DNA of 64,000 nt, taken from assembly GCF_037325665.1 (NCBI RefSeq), contig NC_090254.1, positions 39,321,647 through 39,385,646 of the forward strand, given 5' to 3'. The position numbers and the translations under genes were made by a program. Below are positions 1 to 9,400 of this stretch, one piece after another (the first letter of the stretch is position 1; each line of letters begins with the position of its first letter). This DNA is from Littorina saxatilis. Lineage: Eukaryota; Mollusca; Gastropoda; Littorinimorpha; Littorinidae. The notes beneath the pieces are model-generated. The model did no database searches. It was not told where the DNA came from and saw only the letters and a list, made by a program, of their open reading frames with translations.

Positions 1-740
1 AATTCCAAAACAGAGAAAAACTCTGAAAATATAGGCTAAGGTTCAGGTGCCGCCGAGGCCCCGGCGGGGTACAGGGGCAGAGCCCCGTTGGGGGGACCAG
101 GGGAGCGAAGCCCCCCGGAAAGAAAACGAATTTTAGCATTTTAGACTAATATTTTGATAGTTCCTGTGTAAGCAAATAATGGATTGCCGCGGACAATTTT
201 ATATTTTCGCTGAAACGCAGGGTTTCATTTACTAGTGCGCCTTGCGCCAATGGCGCATAACATCTCAAAATGTCCCATTGGAATTTCCTTCAGTGCGTCA
301 AAGGGCGCACTGAGATTACGTACCACTGCGCCACCCCATGCACCCCTTTTCACGGGAGTACAGTGTTCGGAAAGACCAAAGCAAATGGGCGCCAAGCCAA
401 GCAACTTGCGAGTTTGTGAAATGTGCTGTGATTAGCTTTTAAAATGTAATTCATTAGTATTCAACCACTCCTACTAACTATCTGTACGGGACCGATCTGT
501 GCTTGCGCGTTTACCTCTGTGGAAACTGTCAAAACAAGCGATATAATCGATCGATTCACAGACCCACGTAAAAAAGCAATGTACCATTAGAATTTGGTTG
601 AGGGGGACAAATGTCCCATTGTCTTTTTCTTCCAGGCTTAAACCCTGGAAACGTAATTTCCTTTTCGCGGAAATCAGCGATTTCGCAGACAATTCCGCCT
701 GAAGAATGAGCTCACCTGGCACTTATTAATTCGAAATACA
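1..740. other. No gene seen; GC-rich dispersed block at 48-118
   Basis: No exon or motif is recognisable here. Positions 48-118 form a GC-rich block of alternating G-runs and C-runs, unlike the A+T-rich flanks. It looks like part of a dispersed repeat and has four G-runs that could form a G-quadruplex or, through the G/C complementarity, a hairpin. The rest is ordinary A+T-rich DNA. Confidence 0.3.
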
Positions 741-804
741 AGAAACAACGAGGGGCCATCGATGATCGATACAGAAACTTCATCGATGGTCCCTCGTTGT
801 TTCC
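741..804. repeat. Near-perfect inverted repeat (hairpin)
   Basis: The left arm begins AGAAACAACGAGGGGCCATC at 741 and is answered by its reverse complement ending near 804. The stem is about 25 bp with one or two mismatches around a loop of about 14 bp. It resembles the core of a short foldback element. No coding role is visible. Confidence 0.7.
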
Positions 805-809
805 TGAGG

Positions 810-2170
810 AAGAAACAGCACTGCCAGTGTCACCACATTTTTCCTCTGTTGTGACGCAGGACAAGCCGCGTCGAGCAGCATTCTGAGTTCACTATCAACC
901 ACTGAAGCTTACCTTATGTTAAGAATTTGACAACAAGTACAGTTTTGTCGTAGTGTACGCGCGATCACACACGCGAGTCGTTCTTCCTGATTCTGTGATG
1001 AAGAATGGAACCAAAACCTGCAAGGGAGTTCACTCTCATCACGGTTCTCTCCCCTGAAATGCTTCCATTTTTCAACTGGTTCGCGCGTACGTGGAAGAGC
1101 GCATCAAGGGAGGTAAGTTATTGTCTGGCAAGGAAGACTACCGGAAGCTATATCAGGTTTCGTTTTCCCTGTCGCAACTCGATCTCTGCTTTTGTACAGG
1201 AGCAATGCGACAGCTTGCAGAGTTCCTGCGAATAGAATTTTCCACATGAGCCTCGGCTTCCAATTTGAAACAAGTTTACTGAGAATGCTGCTTGTCTCTG
1301 GAAGGCAGAAAGCTAGCGATCGGAGAACCTGTGAGGTCGATCGAACGCAGAACTGCATACTATTTATTTGCAGACAGATTTCGTTGTCTCAGCTAAGTGG
1401 TCTTAAAAAGACTGCAATCTGTTGCCTGACCAAAAAGTAGGTTCGTATTTTGTATATATTTTATTTCCTTTTTGAAATTGTGCTGCAGACACAGGCTATG
1501 TATTATATATATAATATAATCTTTGGTGGTGTACGTGATCTTTTACACTAAGAGATGAAGGTGTCTCTAACTTCATCATTTCATGGCAAAGTATCTGGTT
1601 TTGTTAAATAATTCAGGTTGGATTATTCAGCTCAAAACTAGCTAATTACCGGGTTTCCTGTATTTTAATTTTTTATCTGGACAGATTGTACTTAGTCTTT
1701 CTTGGTACAGTTAGTAACTTTATTATACAGTTGTTTTGTTGTAATGTGCAGTAGTTTTTTTCCCCTCATGTGCATCTGTTTGGGTTGGCAACATGTGTAA
1801 CTCATAATGGATTTTATACATTTTGTTATACATGAAAGATTAAAGATTTGATTGCATGTATTGATATGATTGTCCTCTTTTTTCATGCTTTGCTGAACAA
1901 ACAGTTGGAGTGTGAATGGGTTGAGTTAGGGTTGTTTGCTTGGGGTTTTGTTTGTTTGGATTGTTTATTTGTTTGTTTTTCTGCATACAAAATCTGTTCA
2001 CTTCGTTTTCAGGATTCTGATCACTCTTCTGATTCTGATTACAGGTCACCTGACTTCAAAAACAAAATCTTTGAACGTCATCTGCTTGGCTGACTCTTTC
2101 TCCAATGAATATCAGGCAGTTTCAACTTTTATTGATATTATAAGCATGGGGTAAGGTTTTATTTGTGATA
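810..2170 (+). other. Non-coding stretch; possible 5' UTR exon of the UreD gene
   Basis: No protein homology is visible. A strong splice donor (AG|GTAAGT) lies at 1112/1113, preceded by a CpG-containing stretch. Because the first coding exon of the UreD gene starts at a splice acceptor (3398/3399), an upstream non-coding exon must exist, and this donor is a candidate for it. An ATG at 1005 gives 36 codons up to the donor, but that frame would not continue into the UreD frame and meets a stop in the next exon, so it would be an upstream ORF. This is inference only. Confidence 0.25.
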
Positions 2171-2184
2171 CAATGGAACCCCCC

Positions 2185-2565
2185 TTCTTCTTCTTCTTCA
2201 GCGTTCCAATTTTCTGGTTACATGTGAGCTTGTTTGCCCATTTGAGTTCCCCAAACTATACTCTGAGAGCATATATAGTCAGCTTCACTCCGCTTTCATT
2301 GAGTAGGCATGCTGGGTATTTTCGTGTTTCCATAACCCACCGAACTCCGACATGGATTACAGGATCTTTTCCGTGCGCACTTGGTCTTGTGCTTGCGTGT
2401 ACACACGAAGAGGGTTAAGTCACTATAGCAGGTCTGCACATAAGTTGACCTGGGAGATTGGAAAAATCTCCACTTTTTACCCACCAGGCGGCAGCGACCG
2501 GGATTCGAACTCACGACCTCCCGATTAGGAGGCCGACGTCTTACCACCAAGCCACTGCGCCCGTC
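2185..2565 (-). mobile_element. tRNA-derived SINE, type S1 (Lys/Arg-like head variant)
   Basis: On the minus strand the element starts near 2565 with a tRNA-like head: A box in GTGGCTTGGTGGTAAGAC, B box in GAGTTCGAATCCC. It runs through a body shared with the other S1 copies and ends in a GAA-repeat tail at 2185. A 10-bp target duplication (GGAACCCCCC at 2175 / GGAACTCCCC at 2566, one mismatch) flanks it. It is inserted at the left edge of a MITE. The tRNA identity of the head is a guess. Confidence 0.75.
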
Positions 2566-2705
2566 GGAACTCCCCTAATACTGAAGAACCCCCAGTTTAA
2601 CACTGGGTTACCCCCTTCCATTTAAGACCCTGTTTTCTCAGAACTTTTGTCATAACCTGTGTAAATTTACCCCCATTTTAAGACTCCTTCCTTTTGAAGA
2701 CCTGA

Positions 2706-3075
2706 GGGGCGGAGACGTAGCGCAGTCGGTAGCGCGCTGGATTTGTATCCAGTTGGCCGCTGTCGGTGTGAGTTCGTCCCCACGTTCGGCGAGAGATTTA
2801 TTTCTCAGAGTCAACTTTGTGTGCAGACTCTCCTCGGTGTCCGAACACCCCCGTTTTTACACGCAAGCACAAGACCAAGTGCGCACGAAAAAGATCCTGT
2901 AATCCATGTCAGAGTTCGGTGGATTATAGAAACACGAAAATACCCAGCATGCTTTCTCCGAAAGCGGCGTTTGGCTGCCTAAATGGCGGGGTAAAAACAG
3001 TCATGCACGTAAAATTCCACTCGTGCAAACCACGAGTGCACGTGGGAGTTTCAGCCCACGAACGCAGAAGAAGAA
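2706..3075 (+). mobile_element. tRNA-derived SINE, type S1
   Basis: The head at 2706 contains A box GTAGCGCAGTCGGTAGCGC and a degenerate B box GTGAGTTCGTCCC. The body contains ACGCAAGCACAAGACC and GCACGAAAAAGATCCTGTAA, and the tail is AGAAGAAGAAGAA. A perfect 10-bp target duplication GAAGACCTGA (2696-2705 and 3076-3085) defines both ends, giving a full-length element of 370 bp. The target lies inside MITE family 1. Confidence 0.85.
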
Positions 3076-3408
3076 GAAGACCTGATTTTTATCAGATTTT
3101 TTAGGTCTTACAAGGGAGGTGCCACAGTAATTTTGCAGTAATCAAATAATTACAATTTAAATACAGTACTGTAATAAGAAATAATTTATAATAAATCAGT
3201 CAACCCTTGATGTTGATATTGCTGTTCATACATGCTGAATGGATTTGTATAAATTAAGGAGGCTTGATTTTTTTTAAAGTACATCACATGGAACTGGCTT
3301 ATATATTATGTTAGACTTTACAAAGTTATATAACTGACTCTACAATGGTCATATGATCGTGTTATGTTGATTATATTCTTACTCCATTGTCTTCACAGGA
3401 AAAGGGCC

Positions 3409-6400
3409 ATGGAGTCAAATGGAGAAGAAAAGCAACCAAGGCTGGGAAAGGGGAGAGTAACTCTAGAAGTGAGCAATCCACGAGAGATGAAACGAGAAAC
3501 AAAATACAAGAGGGGTGAAGTTGTCTCCCTTCAACATTCTTACCCTGTAAGTTTTTCTGACTTCTATGTTCCTGAAGATGAATTGTAGTGTGTCGCATAA
3601 GCACAGAAATAGACATTACAGGATTCGGAAATAACTTGATCTGTCTAGATTTTGAAGTGGTGTGGTAGACTAGGACCCCCTTTTAGAATATAGTCAATGT
3701 TTGTAAAGATTTTAGTCAAGCAGTATGTAAGAAATGTTAAGTCCTTTGTACTGGAAACTTGCATTCTCCCAGTAAGGTAATATATTGTACTACGTTGCAA
3801 GCCCCTGGAGCAATTTTTTGATTAGTGCTTTTGTGAACAAGAAACAATTAACAAGTGGCTCTATCCCATCTCCCCCCCTTTCTCCGTCGCGATATAACCT
3901 TCGTGGTTGAAAACGACGTTCGCGTTAAACACCAAATAAAGAGAGAAAAAACTTTTAATGACCAAAGCTTTTCAATGCGAGGCAAAGCAACCAGCTCGCC
4001 ACTGGCTAGCTTAATCCTGTCATCTTGACGAACACGTTAGTCTGATGGGTTGGCTATGCAGCGTGCTCTTAAATATTATAACCTTTTCTTTCCCAAAAAT
4101 ACTCATCCGAGTACACAATTTGTTGTGGCATGTCACCCAAGAACTGCCAAAGAATTTAAAGAATGAAGTTCGTCTCTGTGACTTCATCATACATGTATTA
4201 GCAGCAGAAACGTACTTTTAAGGTTACTGCCAGACTGCATGTATTGGTATCATATATACCCATTTTATGCTTCCAGCTACGTTTGATGGTACCAGAAAAC
4301 GCAAGTGCTTCGTCTTGTCGGTGGATATACCCTTTGACCTTTGGAGGAGGTTTGGTGGGGGGAGACATGATTGACATTGACTACAACATTGGGGAGAAAT
4401 GTGTTGCCTTGGTTACCAGTCAGGAATCCACCAAGGTCGGTTTCAGTTTAGAAATGACAGGGACACTGTGGAACCTCCTTTTTAAGACCTAACAAAAAGT
4501 GAGAAAATCATGTCTTAAAAAAGGGGAAGTCTTTAAATGGGGAGGACCGGCACGGTTGGCCTAGTGGTAAGGCGTCCGCCCCGTGATCGGGAGGTCGTGG
4601 GTTCGAACCCCGGCCGGGTCATACCTAAGACTTTAAAATTGGCAATCTAGTGGCTGCTCCGCCTGGCGTCTGGCATTATGGGGTTAGTGCATGCTAGGAC
4701 TGGTTGGTCCGGTGTCAGAATAATGTGACTGGGTGAGACATGAAGCCTGTGCTGCGACTTCTGTCTTGTGTGTGGCGCACGTTATATGTCAAAGCAGCAC
4801 CGCCCTGATATGGCCCTTCGTGGTCGGCTGGGCGTTAAGCAAACAAACAAACAAATTTAAATGGGGGTACAATTACAGGGTTTATGAAGAGATGATCAGA
4901 GAAAACTGCATGGGTCTGAAAAGAGAGGGAGTCTTAAAAAGGAGGAGGGGGGCTCCACTGTATCTCTGTTTTAAGTTTAAAAGGAAAGTCTGAAGCAACT
5001 GTAAGGCCTTAAAGGCATACTAACGCACTCCCGTGTTTACAAAGTGTAGTTTGCCCACAATCGATGTCAAACGCACCATAAGACCATATAATGACGATAT
5101 GTCACCATGCGCGGACCATAATACATGCATTACAGCTTGTTCTAGCCTCTGAAAAAGTGAGGATGTCAACAACGACACGGAGTTCTCTCCCTTGCATCAA
5201 CGTTACATGTGTTGCCAAATCTATAAATAGGACGATCCAGATCAAAATGAAAATTAACATATCTCAACATTGAAGGGGTCCTAGACCACAATATTTTGCA
5301 GGGAACTTAATTTAGCATGTCTCCAGCTGTTGGTAAAGCAATTAGCGTGTATAGTCATCGAGTACATATGGCTTTAAGAGAGAGTGTTGTAACAGGGGTA
5401 AATTTTACTGTTACAGTCAAACCTGTCCGTGACGACCACGTAAGGATCGTTATAGACATGTGGTCGTTATGGAAATTTATATCAATGAGCGCTTCTGGGG
5501 TGATAACGCGAGACAACTCCTGTGATCTTGGCGCGAGGTTCCGCCTGTTACCATTGTCTTTTTACCGTATAAAATGCACGACTTACACACGGACTGTTAC
5601 CAAAGCGACATGCTATTTGGGACCAATGCAGGTTTTTGTCCTTTCTCGTGTGATCTTGCCGCGAGGTTCCGCCTGTTACCAGCCGAAAGAAAGAAGGGGC
5701 ATAACCTCACCAGAACCGCCCATTAAAGAGAACTTGCCAGGGACCCTTTCGGGTAGGTCGTTGCGGACAGGTGGTGGTTTTCAAAAGGTGGTCGCCAGGG
5801 CAGGTTTGACTGAGCTGCGAAGAGAACATCTGAGAAAAATAAGGTCTCAGTATGTTGCAATGTTTGCTTGTGTATATTTTTGGTCTCCGCCTTAATTGTT
5901 CTGTGTTAAGAGTCCCTCCTTTCTCTGTCTGCTTGTCTGTCTGTATTTCTCTCAGTCTGTCGCTGTCTGACCCCAAGTTTTCAGTGTCTATCTTTTAGTT
6001 TCAGGCTGACAGATTTACTAAATCTTTTCATATCGCTTCACGCAAAAAAAATCTCGTGTGCAGGTGTATCACTGTAAGGGTCACAGTGCAGTCAGCCAAC
6101 AGAATTTTAACTACAATCTCAGTGACGATGCCTTTCTGGCTGTTCTGGGGGACCCTGTGGTCTGCTTCGCTGATGCACGATTCAAGCAGACACAGGTGAG
6201 AGAGTTTTTAACTTGTGGAGAGTAATTATTTGTGAAAGACAAAAATATTGCAACCATGTGCGAGACACTGAATATATCAGGCATGGGAATTAAAAATTGT
6301 AAAAAAAAGCTGAAAATGTGTAAGTAATAACAAAGTCGACGGCGCGAAGCACCTAGCCTTACTAGGGGGGTCCGAAATTTTTTTCTCTCCAAAGAACCCA

Positions 6401-9400
6401 AATGGTGCAATTTGGTGTCATTCATCTTAGCTCCAAGTTTGCCATTTAATTCAGTTTATAGAACCATTTTTGCCTCCCCATTTTTTTTTCGGCGGAAACT
6501 TCTGCTTTTTCGGCGGAACAAAAAACCAATTCGGTAGAAATTTGCCTTTCGGCGGACAATTCCCATGCCTGAATATATTTCCTGACTTGAGATATTCAGT
6601 ACATTTGATTTAAACACCAAACATTGTAGTTAGCTCACCTAAATGCTCACAAACATACACACACACATTGCACAGAGAAAGCCCAGTCGGCACCGATGCT
6701 GACTTTAAAACCAGTTACTTGCTATTGGTGCGTGTTCCAACCCCAAATTCTGCAATGGATCTAATTCTCAGGTCCAACTTTCAGGGCATGAATGCCTGCA
6801 TGCATGAAAAGAAACAAATTTGGGTAGCGCCGTATACTGTGTGGCAGCTCGCTTTCCCCAGTGTGAAAGCAGCCCAAACTTCCATGAGGGTAACCTCCCA
6901 GGACGATATGATAACAGTTGATAATGATTTTTTTTGAATTTTTTTCGCTTATTGTCTTGGTTACAGAAGGTGCATATGAGCAGCAGGAGCAGTCTTGTGT
7001 TGTTGGACTGGATGACCGCAGGTAGAATGGCCCTCAAGGAGCTATGGAAGGTTGACAGGTGAGTTAACGAACGTAGATGACTGCAGGTAGAATGGCTCTC
7101 AAGGAGCTATGGAAGGTTGACAGGTGAGTTAACGAACGTAGATGACCGCAGGTAGAATGGCCCTCAAGGAGCTATATAATTTGACAGGTGAGTTAACGAA
7201 TGTACGTCAGGTCTCCCCATCGGCACTCTACCTGTTGAGGTTCCTGGGACCCCTAAGTTTAATTTCACAAACTGTCATACACGTAAAAACCCACTCGTGC
7301 AAAAAAACACATGTGTGTACGTGGGAGCTTCAGCTCATGAATGCAGAAGAAAAATACAGGCATGAGACCAAGGGTAGGGCGAATGGTGGCAAGAGAGGTG
7401 AAGGGACCGGGGATGTTGACAGTGCCGTGTACCGGGCTGTGAGCAGTGCCTGCTAATGTTTAGCTCAGGCACCGTCGCGGCAGATGCGCCTTCGTTCTTT
7501 GCAGGAAAATGCAGCGGGCTATTCTGGCCATCTGGCCAACTGTCGTCCTCATCTCTAAGGCAGACTGATACCAAGAGGTGTAAGTTACACCCGCCTTCAG
7601 GCTCAGGCATTTTCAAACGCTCGACTCAAGACTAAATTTATATCTTCATTTTGATCAGGATGAAAGTGGTTTGTTCATTTCAAAGCTTGTTACTCTCTCG
7701 GGTGCCAGGAGACTCAGTCAGTCAGCATAACTCTCACTTATTATTGTTTTCCACGTTAAGAGCTCTTACTTCCCTTTGTTTTTTAGCTCTTATAAAGACA
7801 TAAGACACCGATTGACCCCCAAAATCATTAACAAGTCTGTATTATAAAGTCTGTTTGGTAGATAATAGATTTCTCAATTTCCACACTCTGTTTTTGAAAC
7901 ACACAGTGTGTTTCAACACACTCTGAAAATATCACAGGGAAAATGTTAGCGAAGTACATTTTTTGGTTTAATTGGTGTCACATGCCATTACTTTTGATTT
8001 CTCTTTCTGTGTGTGTTGCAGCTACCACAGTCTGATAGAGGTGTACGTGGATGATGAACTGGTGTTCAGGGACAACCAGCAGCTGTCGGACACTCCCTGC
8101 CACACTTTGCAACATGCTATGAGAGGCTTCCAGGTGGGACATTTTGCAAAGATAAATAGACACAGATGAACACGCAGATGGGGGCCCGGTAGCTCAGTTG
8201 GTAGAGCACTGGACTTGTGATCGGAAGGTCGCAGGTTCGAATTCGGGCCTGGACGGACACGGGTCAACTTTATGTGCAGACCCAGAGACGGAAGCCATGT
8301 CCCACCCCCATGTCACCACAATGGCACGTAAAAGATCTTGGTCATTCTGCCATAAGTGCAGATGGCGGATGCCACCTAAAGACGCATACACTTGTGTATC
8401 TCGTCAAAAGCCGTGAGGGTGTAAAACTCAAATCATATAACCCATATCTTGTCCATCAAAGAGGCGAAATATTTAGCCTGTAGGACATGAAGCATTCTCT
8501 CTTTCCACATTTTGCAAAGAGTGTTACAGTGTTTTGGCTTGAACATTTGTGAAGAATTGTCAAAACCGTATCTCTGGTGTTTATCTCTGCATCGACTGCA
8601 TAGCATTTTGAACACTCATGTGAATAATGATAAATGCCTAGGCTTATTCTTCCAATAAAAGCACATTTTCAACCTGCAGGAAGCCTGTTTCCATATAATT
8701 GTCTCTTCTTCACCCAACATTCTGCCCAGAATGCACTAGATTCGCTTCTGTCATAAAAAGAAAGTGTTTTGGGGAGCTTTTCTTCAGAGCCTCCTGTAGG
8801 CGGTGCCTCTGCTTTGCTTCATCACTTTTGACAAGGGATGGTCAAATCTCAAAATTTTAACTTGCCAGCCGGCCGAATAACTTCAAGAAAGTCATTAGCC
8901 CGCCAGAAATTTCGCTGGCCCGGTACATACCACACAACAAATTATGAGTGTTATATATTTCTTTACACAATTAAAACAGCGGTGACACACACAGGAGGCT
9001 CGGTTTTGTTTCACTAGAACGTGACGATGATTTTGCATCTGCAGTTTTTATATGGCTTTAAAAATCGATAGCACAAGCAAACGTTTTCCATTTGATCAGA
9101 ATTTTCCCTGACCAGCCGGGTGAGCTGCCAGGCGGTTTCTTCTAGCCCGGTGCATTTTGTACTCGCCCCTGGCGATCGGGCGGACGATTTGGCCATCCCT
9201 GTTTGACTTTCTCCAACACCAAAATTTCTTTTTTTCTCTCTATATTTTTACTGTGTACCGTTTCAAGCCCTGAATACCGGTGTCACGTTTATTGTTGATG
9301 CCTGCAGGTGCTGGGAACATGCGTGGTGCTAGGCAAAGATGTTGAGCACCTGATTCAACACCTGAAGCATCTCTACAGTCGTCCCCTCACTATAGGTAGG

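Larger units (their letters stand above)
2171..3128. mobile_element. MITE family 1 copy, split by two SINEs
   Basis: The outer ends are CAATGGAACCCCCC at 2171 and a degenerate GGTGCCACAGTA at about 3128. The interior carries the family hallmark of alternating 'TTTTAAGACTCC' and 'TAACCTCTGTAAATTTACC' text. Two tRNA-derived SINEs (2185-2565 and 2706-3075) sit inside it, each with its own target-site duplication. Related copies lie at 4466, 12202, 23989, 26779, 27565, 50913 and 54507. Confidence 0.7.

Noticed and set aside
1005-1235. Coding first exon upstream of UreD
   Set aside because: The frame through the donor at 1112 does not join the UreD frame and hits a stop in the next exon; at most a 5' UTR exon.
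4555-4620. Genuine tRNA genes at SINE heads (also at 2706, 8182, 54525, 55668)
   Set aside because: A and B boxes are present but they are followed by SINE bodies and tails with target duplications; no free-standing cloverleaf was found.
5317-5895. 192-codon plus-strand frame in UreD intron 2
   Set aside because: It crosses an inverted-repeat element and a local duplication, shows no domain, and lies in an intron.
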